A stretch of 64,000 nucleotides of DNA from Halomonas elongata (GTDB lineage: Bacteria; Pseudomonadota; Gammaproteobacteria; Pseudomonadales; Halomonadaceae), in the NCBI RefSeq assembly GCF_029081005.1, contig NZ_JAJQTQ010000008.1, positions 1 to 64,000 on the forward strand. Reading direction: 5' to 3'. The notes under the pieces are model-generated. The model was given only the letters and a program-made list of their open reading frames with translations. It did not search any database and was not told the DNA's origin. This document shows positions 42,827 through 51,349 of this stretch, piece by piece. Made by a program: the position numbers and the translations under genes. Positions within the stretch are counted from its first letter, which is position 1, and every line of letters begins with the position of its first letter.

Positions 42827-44841
42827 ACGTGAAGACCGACTTCCCGCATCGCATCCGTGAGATCGAGCACCTGGAGATTCCGCTCGCCGACGGTACCCGG
42901 CTCGCCGCCCGCATCTGGCTGCCGGAGGATGCCGAAAGCCACCCGGTGCCCGCCATCCTCGAGTACCTGCCCTACCGCAAGCGTGACGGCACGGCGGTGC
43001 GCGACGAGCTGACGCATCCCTACTTCGCCGGCCACGGCTACGCCGCGGTGCGGGTCGACATGCGGGGCAACGGCGAATCCGAAGGCTTGATGGCCGACGA
43101 GTACCTGCCGCAGGAACAGGCCGATGGCCTGGAGGTGATCGACTGGCTGACCCGCCAGCCCTGGTGCAACGGCAAGCTCGGCATGATGGGCATCTCCTGG
43201 GGCGGCTTCAATTCGCTGCAGCTGGCCGCGCTCAAGCCCGAGCCGCTCAAGGCCATCATCACCCTGTGCTCCACCGACGACCGCTACACCGACGACATCC
43301 ACTACAAGGGCGGCAACCTGCTGCACGAGAACCTGGGCTGGTCGGCCACCATGCTCAGCTTCTCGGCGGCACCGCCCGACCCGGCCCTGGTCGGCGATGT
43401 CTGGCGCGAACGCTGGAAAGAGCGACTCGACAACATGCCGTTGCTGGCCGAAACCTGGATGAGCCACCAGACCCGCGACGCCTACTGGAAGCACGGCTCG
43501 GTCAACCAGAACTACGCCGACATCGAGGCCGCCGTCTACGCCGTCGGTGGCTGGGGAGACGGCTACAAGAACAGCGTGCCGCGCCTGCTGGAACATCTTC
43601 CGGGGCCGAAGAAGGGCCTGATCGGCCCCTGGATCCACAAGTATCCGCACTTCGCCGTGCCCGACCCCGCCATCGGCTTCCTCCAGGAAGCGCTGCGCTG
43701 GTGGGACCACTGGCTGAAGGACATCGACACCGGCATCATGGACGAGCCGAGTGGTACCTTCTACCTGCAGGACGCCCTGCCGCCGAAGCCCATGTACGCC
43801 GAGCGCCCGGGGGCCTGGGTGCGCACCGAGGGCTGGCCCGCATCGAGCGTCGAGCATCACCCCTTCGCCCTGACCGATACCGGCCTGGTGCCCGGCGACG
43901 CATCACTGGCCCAGCCGAAGACAGTCGACTCACCGCTCACCGCCGGCAGCCACCAGGGTGAATACTGCGCCATCTGGTTCGGCCCCGACCTGCCGGGCGA
44001 CCAGCGCCAGGACGACGCCCTGGCACTGTGCTTCGACAGCGAACCGCTGGAGGCGCCACTCGACATCCTCGGCAAGCCGCGCCTGCGCCTGCGACTGGCC
44101 AGCGATCAGCCCTGTGGGCAGCTCACCGTGCGCCTGAGCGACGTACGCCCCGACGGCCAGGTAGCCCGTATCACCTACGGCGTGCTCAACCTGTCGCTGC
44201 GCGATCACGACCACCTGGAACCACCGGTGCCCGGCGAGCCCATGGACGTGGATCTCGAGCTCGACATGATCGGCTATCGCCTGCCCGCCGGGCACCGGCT
44301 GCGCGTGGCCGTCGCCTCGGCCAACTTCCCGCTGCTGTGGCCCACGGCCCGACGTGCCGCGCTCACCCTGGAGCCCGGCCTGCAGCGCCTGGAACTGCCT
44401 GTCTTCCAGGGCGAGACCGTGGAGAACCCCTTCGAAGCGCCGGAAAGCGCCCGCCCCGCCAACGTCGACACCCAGCGCCGTCCTGCGCCGCGCCGCACTA
44501 TCCAGGAAGACGTGGCCAACGGCGAAGTCACGGTGATCGTCGAGGACGACCTGGGCGCCATGACGCTCGCCGACCATGGCTACCGGGTGGCGCAATCCTG
44601 CGAGGAGCGCTACACCGCCCACCCGGAGGACCCGACCCGAGCCCGCGCGGAGATCGCCTGGCATTACCGGGCCGGCCGCGACGAAGGCCCCGGCCGCTTC
44701 GATGTCAGCGTAGAAAGTCGCTACCGGCTGACCTGCGACGAGACGACCTTCTTCATCGAGGCCGAGCAGATCGCCCACGATGACGGCGAGGAAGTGCATC
44801 GTCGCGACTGGCGGACCACGGTTCCCCGGCGGGCGATCTGA
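42823..44841 (+). CDS. CocE/NonD-family hydrolase (X-Pro dipeptidyl-peptidase S15 fold)
   Basis: This encodes 672 residues. The N-terminal alpha/beta-hydrolase has nucleophile S125 in MGISWGGF, oxyanion/start region ILEYLPYRKRDGT, candidate Asp in GGWGDGYK and candidate His in GPWIHKYPH. The C-terminal half is the jelly-roll PepX_C domain (about 330-560), then an extra ~100 residues. No signal peptide is visible. Family members cleave esters or amides such as cocaine or acylated amino acids. Coupling to a BCCT carrier suggests a quaternary-amine ester or amide; the true substrate is unknown. Confidence 0.88.
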   Translation: MNVKTDFPHRIREIEHLEIPLADGTRLAARIWLPEDAESHPVPAILEYLPYRKRDGTAVRDELTHPYFAGHGYAAVRVDMRGNGESEGLMADEYLPQEQADGLEVIDWLTRQPWCNGKLGMMGISWGGFNSLQLAALKPEPLKAIITLCSTDDRYTDDIHYKGGNLLHENLGWSATMLSFSAAPPDPALVGDVWRERWKERLDNMPLLAETWMSHQTRDAYWKHGSVNQNYADIEAAVYAVGGWGDGYKNSVPRLLEHLPGPKKGLIGPWIHKYPHFAVPDPAIGFLQEALRWWDHWLKDIDTGIMDEPSGTFYLQDALPPKPMYAERPGAWVRTEGWPASSVEHHPFALTDTGLVPGDASLAQPKTVDSPLTAGSHQGEYCAIWFGPDLPGDQRQDDALALCFDSEPLEAPLDILGKPRLRLRLASDQPCGQLTVRLSDVRPDGQVARITYGVLNLSLRDHDHLEPPVPGEPMDVDLELDMIGYRLPAGHRLRVAVASANFPLLWPTARRAALTLEPGLQRLELPVFQGETVENPFEAPESARPANVDTQRRPAPRRTIQEDVANGEVTVIVEDDLGAMTLADHGYRVAQSCEERYTAHPEDPTRARAEIAWHYRAGRDEGPGRFDVSVESRYRLTCDETTFFIEAEQIAHDDGEEVHRRDWRTTVPRRAI

Positions 44842-44906
44842 CGATGCCTGCCATCGGGCATGATATCCTCGGCGACAGCACGAGCCTGCCATCGCCGAGG
44901 ATTTCC

Positions 44907-45815
44907 ATGAGCGGACGCGACGCCCTGCCCCCGTTGCAGTGCCTGAGGGCCTTCGAGGCCACCGCCAGGCATTGCAGCTTCACCCAGGCCGGCCGCGAGC
45001 TCAACCTGACCCAGAGTGCCGTCAGCCGCCAGATCAAGCGGCTGGAGGAAGACCTGGGACGCCCGCTGTTCGAACGCGTCCCCGATGGCCTGCGACCGAC
45101 CCCGGCCGCGGAACACTACTACCGGGTCGTGCGCCGCCTGCTGCGCGACCTGGCCGACGAGACGGCCCGCCTGCGACGCCACGGCGACGACCACCAGTTG
45201 ACCCTGGCCACCAGCCCCACCATCGCCTCCATCTGGCTGTCCCGGCATCTGCCCGACTTCCAGCGCCAGCACCCGCACATCGAGATTCGGCTGCTGACCA
45301 TGGAGGATCCCTACCGGCTCGATCTCACCGAGTTCGACCTGGGGCTCTACTACCATCTCGAAGGCCAGGTGGATCCCCCCGGCCTGATGGCCGAGCCAGT
45401 CTTTGCCGATGAAAACGTCATCGCGGTGTGCAGTCCTCACTACACGCGGCATCACGGCGAGGTCGGCACCCCCGAGGAGTTGCTGCGCGACCACACCCTG
45501 CTGGTGCTCGAGGACCACTTCAACGACTGGCTGACCTGGCAGGACTGGTTCAACGCCCTGGGCCTGGCCTGGCACGAACCGACCCACTGCCTGCGCGCGA
45601 ACAGCTATCAGGTCTTGATGAATGCCACCCTGGCCGGCCAGGGCATCACCCTCGGCTGGGAACAACTGCTCGCCGACGAACTGCGCCAGGGTCATCTACT
45701 GCCAGCCCTGCCCCAGGCCCTGCCCAGTCGCGGCAAACTCTCGCTGCTCATCCCCCAGCACCGCCACCTCACCCCCGCCAGCCGCACCTTCCAGCACTGG
45801 CTATCCGGGCGGTGA
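44907..45815 (+). CDS. LysR-family transcriptional regulator (GcvA-like)
   Basis: This encodes 302 residues from the ATG at 44907 (MSGRDALPPLQCL); an upstream ATG at 44844 is also open. The HTH is FEATARHCSFTQAGRELNLT followed by QSAVSRQIKRLEEDLG. The effector domain has the LTLATSPTIASIWLSRHLPDF opening (quoted in part) common in GcvA/AmpR-type regulators. It lies 65 bases after the hydrolase gene on the same strand and probably controls the transporter-hydrolase operon in response to its substrate. Confidence 0.88.
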   Translation: MSGRDALPPLQCLRAFEATARHCSFTQAGRELNLTQSAVSRQIKRLEEDLGRPLFERVPDGLRPTPAAEHYYRVVRRLLRDLADETARLRRHGDDHQLTLATSPTIASIWLSRHLPDFQRQHPHIEIRLLTMEDPYRLDLTEFDLGLYYHLEGQVDPPGLMAEPVFADENVIAVCSPHYTRHHGEVGTPEELLRDHTLLVLEDHFNDWLTWQDWFNALGLAWHEPTHCLRANSYQVLMNATLAGQGITLGWEQLLADELRQGHLLPALPQALPSRGKLSLLIPQHRHLTPASRTFQHWLSGR

Positions 45816-45911
45816 CGGAGACACCTGCCTCCTGCGCTTATGGCTTGCGTTCAGGGTCAAACAGCCAAGCCTGTCATCACGGCAACGAGAAGAATGCGGC
45901 ATTGCATAACA

Positions 45912-45927
45912 GTAACCTATAAGTTAC
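45912..45927 (+). promoter_or_regulatory. putative operator/-10 of the toxin-antitoxin operon
   Basis: GTAAC-CTATAA-GTTAC is a 5-6-5 inverted repeat whose loop contains a -10-like TATAA(G). It lies 12 bases upstream of the higB ATG, where an antitoxin operator is expected. Confidence 0.5.
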
Positions 45928-45938
45928 CTTGAATACCC

Positions 45939-46301
45939 ATGGATATCGAGCTTCGAGAATTTCTCCGATTAGACGGAAGCAGCCCTTATCGAGAGTGGTT
46001 CGATAGGCTCGACAGCCAATCAGCGGCAAAAGTTGCCACCGCTGAGTACCGCATGGCAATGGGCAACACCTCGAATATCAAGTGGTTCGATGGTATCGGC
46101 GAGTACCGCATCGACTGGGGGCCAGGCTACCGAATTTACCTGCTTCGTGACGGAGAACGATTGGTCATCCTCCTCGGCGGAGGAACCAAGAAGCGCCAGC
46201 GTGCTGATATCGACAATGCCAAATCACTGCGAAACGAATACAAGCGTCGCAAACGTCGACGTAAAGCAGCCAAGGGAGCCAATCATGGCAATGACTCGTG
46301 A
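45939..46301 (+). CDS. higB: HigB/RelE-type toxin (Gp49 family)
   Basis: This encodes 120 residues, a small basic protein of the phage-derived Gp49/HigB group. Family features are PYREWFDRLD near the N-terminus, the central GIGEYRIDWGPGYRIYLL strand pair and GGGTKKRQRADIDNAK. The C-terminus is very basic (KRRKRRRKAAK). Such toxins are ribosome-dependent mRNA endonucleases. The toxin gene comes first and overlaps the antitoxin gene by 17 bases, the usual higBA order. Confidence 0.9.
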   Translation: MDIELREFLRLDGSSPYREWFDRLDSQSAAKVATAEYRMAMGNTSNIKWFDGIGEYRIDWGPGYRIYLLRDGERLVILLGGGTKKRQRADIDNAKSLRNEYKRRKRRRKAAKGANHGNDS

Positions 46302-46608
46302 CTTCAAAGCAACGATTGCCGCACGTACCGAGCGAGACCCGGAGTTTGCAAAGGCCATGCTGGATGAAGCCATGACACTATTCCTGAATGGTGAGGCTGA
46401 CACCACACGGGTGATGTTGCGTGATCTAGTCAATGCCACCATCGGCTTCGAAGCGCTCGCCCGGGAAACGGGTCGACCGAGCAAGAGTTTGCATCGTATG
46501 CTATCGGCTTCCGGTAACCCCGGCATGGATAACCTTTCCGCCATCCTTGGCGCCCTCCGCAAGGTATTGAACGTCGAGCTGAAGGTACACGCCGTCAATG
46601 TTGCTTGA
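46285..46608 (+). CDS. higA: HigA-type antitoxin, HTH domain
   Basis: This encodes 107 residues. The ATG at 46285 lies inside the 3' end of higB, preceded by AAGGGAG. An N-terminal part (DFKATIAARTERDPEFAKAM) is followed by a helix-turn-helix: FEALARETGRPSKSLHRML and GNPGMDNLSAILGALRKVL. This matches the small XRE-like antitoxins paired with Gp49 toxins. It should neutralise HigB and repress the operon through the inverted repeat upstream. Confidence 0.9.
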   Translation: MAMTRDFKATIAARTERDPEFAKAMLDEAMTLFLNGEADTTRVMLRDLVNATIGFEALARETGRPSKSLHRMLSASGNPGMDNLSAILGALRKVLNVELKVHAVNVA

Positions 46609-46670
46609 AGCGTTCGCACTGCGGCCATGACGCATGACATTCCCCATCCGCTCATGTAAGCTCATGCTCG

Positions 46671-46779
46671 TTCTTGGGGAGTAGCCTGCTTCCGGCGCTG
46701 GCAGCGCAGGGAGTCCTCGTGTCAACACACTCGGCAGTCATGCCGTGGCACGGGTGGCCGAAAGGTTGGCGAGACCAAT
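46671..46779 (+). promoter_or_regulatory. yybP-ykoY manganese riboswitch
   Basis: The leader starts TTCTTGGGGAGTAGCC (46671-46686), which contains the conserved loop-1 sequence GGGGAGUA of this class. It continues with GTCAACACACTCGG (46721-46734) and ends in GGCGAGACCA (46768-46777), the conserved second-loop and closing elements seen in the E. coli mntP and alx leaders. It lies 65 bases before mntP. Mn2+ binding should switch expression on. Boundaries are approximate. Confidence 0.88.
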
Positions 46780-46843
46780 GATGAAACCGCGCTGCAACGA
46801 CAGCGTGCCTCGTCATGGCCTTTCAACCTCGGGAGCCGCCTGC

Positions 46844-47419
46844 ATGTCCTTCGCCTCGACGTTCTTCCTCGCCTTCTCCATGTCCAGCGATGCATTCGTG
46901 GCGTCGTTGAGCAAGGGCGCGGCCCTGTCCGAGCGTCCCAGCCTGCGCGACGCCCTGCGCACCGGCCTCGTCTTCGGCATCATCGAGACCCTGACCCCGA
47001 TCCTCGGCTGGACCCTGGGGCTGTCGATGGCGCAATACGTCACCGCCTGGGATCACTGGATCGCCTTCGCGCTCCTCAGCCTGCTGGGCGCCCACATGAT
47101 CCATGAGGGCCTCCAGAACGAAAACGCCGAGGACAAGCCCCGGCGTTCTCCTTCCTCGTTTCTCCGCCTGATAGTGACGGCCCTGGCAACCAGCATCGAT
47201 GCCCTGATCATCGGCATCACCCTGGCCTTCATGGACGCCAACATCCTCTGGACATCCCTCGCCATCGGCGCCGCCACGCTGCTGATGACCACCCTCGGCG
47301 TCATGCTGGGACGCGTGATCAACACCATGATCGGCAAGCGCGCGGAAATCCTCGGTGGCCTCGTCCTGTGCGGCATCGGCACCACCATCCTCGTCGACCA
47401 CCTGGGCTTGGTGGCCTAG
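46844..47419 (+). CDS. mntP: manganese efflux pump MntP
   Basis: This encodes 191 residues from the ATG at 46844, with GGGAG upstream. Six helices in two repeats carry acidic membrane motifs: SMSSDAFVASLSKGA in the first and ALATSIDALIIGITLAF in the second, the (S)xDA(F/L) hallmarks of MntP/YebN. It exports Mn2+ across the inner membrane. The riboswitch leader fits. Its stop shares bases with the stop of the convergent lipoprotein gene, so the genes overlap by three bases. Confidence 0.95.
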   Translation: MSFASTFFLAFSMSSDAFVASLSKGAALSERPSLRDALRTGLVFGIIETLTPILGWTLGLSMAQYVTAWDHWIAFALLSLLGAHMIHEGLQNENAEDKPRRSPSSFLRLIVTALATSIDALIIGITLAFMDANILWTSLAIGAATLLMTTLGVMLGRVINTMIGKRAEILGGLVLCGIGTTILVDHLGLVA

Positions 47420-47694
47420 CAGCGCCCCTTCTTCGCCTGCCCCGGCGGACAAAACCGCCCTCTGTCGCGGTCATGATCGTGGTGCCGGTAATCCCGATCC
47501 CGCTTCCAGCGGTCGTGATCGCGATGGCGGTGGTCTCGATCCCAGTCCCGGTCCCAATCGCGGTCACGATCGTGATAGCGCCCGTCATCATCGATGACGA
47601 TGGCGGGTTCCGGGCTGATACGGGCAGGGTGGTAGCTGCAGCCCGCCAGACCGGCGATCAGCAGGCTACCGAGCAGCAGGGAAAGCATGCGCAT
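47416..47694 (-). CDS. small His/Asp/Arg-rich lipoprotein, copy 1
   Basis: This encodes 92 residues from the ATG at 47694 with GGAGGAG upstream. The signal is MRMLSLLLGSLLIAGLAGC, lipobox LAGC. The mature part starts SYHPARISPEPAIVIDDDG, then about 40 residues are nearly all Asp, Arg, His and Trp (repeats of DRDWDRD), and it ends FCPPGQAKKGRC. The His/Asp tract could bind metal ions, which is of interest next to mntP, but this is speculation. It is paralogous to the next gene. Confidence 0.8.
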   Translation of the reverse strand: MRMLSLLLGSLLIAGLAGCSYHPARISPEPAIVIDDDGRYHDRDRDWDRDWDRDHRHRDHDRWKRDRDYRHHDHDRDRGRFCPPGQAKKGRC

Positions 47695-47816
47695 GGGGGA
47701 ATCTCCTCCTGGATGGGATACCCCCATGCTAGCAAGCCAGATGCCGCGTGCCCTGTGGCAGGACGGCGACACCCCATGGCAATGCGGTGTAAATCGACGC
47801 TCCGAGCCGTAGCGGG

Positions 47817-47993
47817 TCAGCAGCGCCCCTTCTTGGCTTGTCCCGGCGGACAGAAATCACCACCGCCTCGATGACCATGCTCTCCATCATCGATGATGAC
47901 CGCCGGCTCCGTGGAAATACGGGCAGGCTGATAGCTGCAACCCGCCAGGCCCGCAATGAGCAGGGTACCAAGCAGCAGGGAAAATATACGCAT
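47817..47993 (-). CDS. small lipoprotein, copy 2
   Basis: This encodes 58 residues from the ATG at 47993, with GGAGGAGAG upstream. It has the same plan as copy 1: MRIFSLLLGTLLIAGLAGC, SYQPARISTEPAVIIDDG, a short GEHGHRGGGD linker and an identical C-terminus FCPPGQAKKGRC. It lacks the long charged tract. Upstream flanks also match copy 1 (TAGCAAGCCA and CCCTGTGGCAG in both), so gene and promoter were duplicated together. Confidence 0.78.
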   Translation of the reverse strand: MRIFSLLLGTLLIAGLAGCSYQPARISTEPAVIIDDGEHGHRGGGDFCPPGQAKKGRC

Positions 47994-48357
47994 AAGGGCT
48001 CTCCTCCATGATGACGCCCCCATGGTAGCAAGCCATACGCCGCATGCCCTGTGGCAGAACGGCGACACCCGCCATTCTCGACACCTTGAAGCGGCCTGGC
48101 GTCTTGCAGCCTCGGCTGCGTCCCTGGCGTTCTTGCGACCCTTCCTTGCTTTTCCTGCCTTCGTGCTCCCCCGCCCCGCCTCAGGCCTCACCGCTTGTCT
48201 TCGCCGCACAAGAACTAGCACTAGGCCATTAATAAGCATGACATAGTAGGCAACGAGAATTAGACGAACTCATACTTAAGGACTACATTAAATTCGCAAA
48301 ATCTTATAAAGAAACGCTTCCGTCATCGTTGCCAGATATAGAGGGAGTCGGCAAGAC
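47994..48357. other. intergenic region, promoter of the ThDP operon
   Basis: No gene is supported here. The left part carries the duplicated lipoprotein upstream sequence, then C-rich DNA to about 48220. From there composition turns AT-rich up to the ThDP gene. CTTATAAAG near 48302 is a possible -10 element, and AGGGAGTCGG at 48343-48352 provides the ribosome site of the gene that follows. Confidence 0.4.
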
Positions 48358-50079
48358 ATGGACCATGACACCAGAACGGGTTACGAGATCATCGTGGAAA
48401 CGCTCCGGCATTGGGGCGTTCAGTATATTTCAGGGGTCACGGGGGGTGGCATCATACACTTCTTGAGCCACATCGATGACCTGTCAAGCGAGCTTCCCGA
48501 GACAATGGAAACGACGGGGTTCTTCAATATCGGGGAATACGCCGCCGGCTTCATGCCACTCGGCAGCTTTCTGGCCAATGGAAGCATCAATGCCTGCATA
48601 GCGACCACGGGCGCAGCCACCAAGATACTGAGCTGCGGCATCAGCGATGCAAAACTGCATGATATTCCTGCCCTTTACATCATTCCGGTCTCAGCCAGGA
48701 GCAGCCAGGGCCTGTGCCCTCTGCAGGATACATCGGCCTCGGGGAGTAATGCCGTCGAAGCGATACGGGCCGAAATCCCCAACAATGTCTTCGTATTCGA
48801 CGACAGCCGTCGCATGGACGCCAACCTGCATGCAGCGGCCGAATCGCTGGCCCACAACAAGCCGACGGTGCTCGTCCTCGAGCATGAAGCCCTTTCCCGA
48901 CCCACCGATATCCAGGAAATTCCGGACATTCCGGCGCTGCAGTACGATGAAACCGAGGCATCGCGGTTCTGCCAGGATCTTGCCAGGGAGAGCCGGGACC
49001 GAAAGATCGTCATCCTCGCCGGCGAGGAACTCAGCCGATACCCGGAAGCGCCCTCCCTCCTCGAACGACTCTCCAGTCTCCTGAGTGCCCCGGTGGTATG
49101 GAGCATCAATGGTGCCAATGCCGTCGACCATGCCAGCCCCTGGGGATTCGGGTATATCTCCTTCGGCGGCAACGATATTGCCATGGACACCTGGAACGGC
49201 ATCGATGACCAGACGCTCCTCCTCTCCCTGGGAGCAGCGCCGGACGAATACACGATCAACCTGGGAGACTTCAAGGCCGGCGCAACGTTTTGCGCGACGG
49301 CCTTGCCATTCGGCTATGGGCAACACGGTGCAACACTCAAACGCCGCTCGCGAGGCGCCTTCTACCAGACACTGGTCCCCCTGGACACCTTGCTGAACGC
49401 CTTGATCATCCAGTTCACACATCAAGAACACCGCCATCTCCCATCGCCGGCAGCACCTCAACAGCTCAATACGCGACGCATCGCGCCACCCCGGCCCGGC
49501 CATGCCGATGCGGTACAATTCTTCTCCATGCTGCATGACAGCTGGCCCGAAAATACGATCGGCTTCGATGACGTCTGCCTGGCCTACAAGGACAGGCCCT
49601 ATATCACGCAGCGCCCCAGCCCCAACGCACGCTTCTTCTCGCTATACCGAGGTTCCGCGATGGGCAATACCCTGGGCCTGGCTTGTGGCGCCAAGCTGGC
49701 GTGCCCGGCGCATCATGTCGTCGCCTTCACCGGCGACGGATGCTTTCGACTGTTTTCCGGCTACATGCCCGAAGCCAGGAACCTCGGTATCGTCATCTTC
49801 TTGCTGGACAATTCGGGTTACGGCATCGTCGAGCAAGGCGTACCCGTCATTCTTCCCGGCGTGAAGGCATCACGGCAGCATACTCGGCTGGAGGGCATGG
49901 ATTATCTAGGCGTCGCCAGGAGCGCCGGCTGGAAGACCCACGATCTCCCTCCCGACCTAGACGGACTGCAGGACATCCTCCAGCAGCATTGGGCATCGGA
50001 GGACACCTCCCTATTGATTCGGGTACCGATAGACGCCGAGCAAATCGCCGGCATCAACCCCCGGGCCCAAAACCTGTAA
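48358..50079 (+). CDS. thiamine-diphosphate-dependent enzyme (acetolactate synthase/decarboxylase superfamily)
   Basis: This encodes 573 residues. The N-terminal Pyr domain has GVTGGGIIHFLSHI and catalytic Glu E60 in FNIGEYAAGF. A central Rossmann-like domain spans about 190-340. The C-terminal PP domain has the cofactor motif starting GDGCF (459-463) and ending in LLDNSGYG. These residues predict an active ThDP enzyme acting on a 2-keto acid or aldehyde. Sequence style differs from ilvB, mdlC and ppd, so the substrate is unclear. A MEKHLA-domain gene follows 16 bases later. Confidence 0.8.
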   Translation: MDHDTRTGYEIIVETLRHWGVQYISGVTGGGIIHFLSHIDDLSSELPETMETTGFFNIGEYAAGFMPLGSFLANGSINACIATTGAATKILSCGISDAKLHDIPALYIIPVSARSSQGLCPLQDTSASGSNAVEAIRAEIPNNVFVFDDSRRMDANLHAAAESLAHNKPTVLVLEHEALSRPTDIQEIPDIPALQYDETEASRFCQDLARESRDRKIVILAGEELSRYPEAPSLLERLSSLLSAPVVWSINGANAVDHASPWGFGYISFGGNDIAMDTWNGIDDQTLLLSLGAAPDEYTINLGDFKAGATFCATALPFGYGQHGATLKRRSRGAFYQTLVPLDTLLNALIIQFTHQEHRHLPSPAAPQQLNTRRIAPPRPGHADAVQFFSMLHDSWPENTIGFDDVCLAYKDRPYITQRPSPNARFFSLYRGSAMGNTLGLACGAKLACPAHHVVAFTGDGCFRLFSGYMPEARNLGIVIFLLDNSGYGIVEQGVPVILPGVKASRQHTRLEGMDYLGVARSAGWKTHDLPPDLDGLQDILQQHWASEDTSLLIRVPIDAEQIAGINPRAQNL

Positions 50080-50095
50080 GGAAGGGAGTGAAAGC

Positions 50096-50605
50096 ATGCA
50101 GACGACACCGACGCAACAGCACCGCGACCTGCTGGCCCTGATATGCGACGCCTACGAAGCCTTCCTTGGTCATCTCCCGGGAGAGGCCCTTCTTCCCCCC
50201 GAGTTCGCCTCGGCAACACGGGCAAGAAAACGCCAGTGGATAGATCAAGACGCCCCTTTCGGACTGCTGGCGCATGACCGCAGCGACGATCCTCGGTTTG
50301 TCTATGCGAACAGGAAAGCCTTGTCGATCTTCGCCGGCTCCTCCGACGAGCTTATCGGACTGCCCTCGCGATTCAGTGCCCCCGCCGAGAAGCAGGCGGC
50401 AAGGCAGGTATTTATCGACAGAGTACGGCGAGACGGCATCGCCTTCGATTACAGCGATACGAGACGTGATCTCGAGGGTCGACTGTTCGAGATCGTATCG
50501 GGGACATTATGGAAGTGGCGGGACGAGATGGGAGAGCACGCCGGCGAAGCGGCCCTGATCTGGAAGGAAGCGGATAAGCCCGAGACACCCTCGAGTACGA
50601 TATGA
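50096..50605 (+). CDS. MEKHLA-domain (PAS-like) protein
   Basis: This encodes 169 residues. The central part matches the MEKHLA domain, a PAS-like fold: PFGLLAHDRSDDPRFVYANR, ALSIFAGSSDELIGLPSRFS and RRDGIAFDYSDTRRDLEGR. It is free-standing, without kinase, DNA-binding or other output domain. It is cotranscribed with the ThDP enzyme, with AAGGGAG before the ATG. It may sense a small molecule or modulate the enzyme; neither is shown by the sequence. Confidence 0.82.
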   Translation: MQTTPTQQHRDLLALICDAYEAFLGHLPGEALLPPEFASATRARKRQWIDQDAPFGLLAHDRSDDPRFVYANRKALSIFAGSSDELIGLPSRFSAPAEKQAARQVFIDRVRRDGIAFDYSDTRRDLEGRLFEIVSGTLWKWRDEMGEHAGEAALIWKEADKPETPSSTI

Positions 50606-50638
50606 CTCGAGCCTACCCATGCATGAGAAAGAAAAACA

Positions 50639-50664
50639 GGGGCCGAGTACAGGCATTCGGCCCC
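50639..50664. terminator. hairpin downstream of the MEKHLA gene
   Basis: GGGGCCGA at 50639-50646 pairs with TCGGCCCC at 50657-50664. On the plus strand it follows the MEKHLA gene. On the minus strand it is followed by TGTTTTTCTTTCTC, a much better T run, which would suit termination of leftward transcription from the remnant at 50.8 kb. Confidence 0.6.
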
Positions 50665-50802
50665 GGCGCAACGCCTCAATCGACCTGAGGCGTTTGAAGC
50701 CCGCATGATCTCCTGGATCGCTGCCCACCCATTGCAGCCCAGGATCGCCTTGCCACACAAGAGAAAGCCCCGTAGACCAGCCAGCGGCTGTAATCCTGCC
50801 CT

Positions 50803-50871
50803 TTAGATGTCCATGATCACGGCGGCTTGGCACTTGGTGGTCCATCGCCTGATCAGGTTATCGTCGTTCAT
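50803..50871 (-). pseudogene. transposase-like N-terminal remnant
   Basis: The minus strand encodes MNDDNLIRRWTTKCQAAVIM plus DI and a stop, preceded by a good GAGGAAAGG. From memory, RRWTTKRKAA(V/L)xLDI is the opening of a helix-turn-helix protein found with IS3-like transposases. The reading is cut after 22 codons; the following ~150 bases show no clear continuation. It is most likely the fossil of an insertion sequence. Confidence 0.4.
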
Positions 50872-51349
50872 CCTTTCCTCATGATGGCGGCAGATAGCCT
50901 GTGCAGCTCAGAAAAAGTTCACTTCAGATGACGACAGATCCCTCCTAACTCTTCCTCTCTCCATACCCATTCAAGTATCTCAACCTAGTTTTCAAGCTTT
51001 CTTTCTTAATACTTAAAGTAAGGGTTTTTTACTGAATGCAAGCAAACGTTTTTATCAACTTATAGAATAGCAGAACAGCTCTCAAAAGATAACAATAAAG
51101 TTAATCATAATTAGAGATACATCCCTTGCGCTCTGAAAAAAATAAACATTAATATTATATATTACTGATTTTAAAAAGAAACTTTCGGTAACATGGCCTG
51201 AATCCTTTTCCTTTGACGGATTGTGAAAATTAGCTCAATTTACTCTCGTAAAAGAAAAATCTAATTGGAAAAGGACTTGGATAGAAAACCCCAAAGCACC
51301 GAAAGACCAAATCAAACACCCGTATGGAAAGTAAGCTTTTCACCTTTCC
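50872..51349. other. AT-rich intergenic region without recognisable gene
   Basis: About 480 bases of markedly AT-rich DNA (runs such as TTAAAGTAAGGGTTTTTTAC) separate the transposase-like remnant from the Hint-domain gene. No open frame with a plausible ribosome site was seen. It may hold the promoter of the Hint gene and looks foreign against the GC-rich surroundings. Confidence 0.5.

Noticed and set aside
48060..48240. Coding continuation upstream of the second small lipoprotein
   Set aside because: The open frame continues upstream of 47993, but the good ribosome site and signal peptide start at 47993, and the upstream translation is basic low-complexity sequence.
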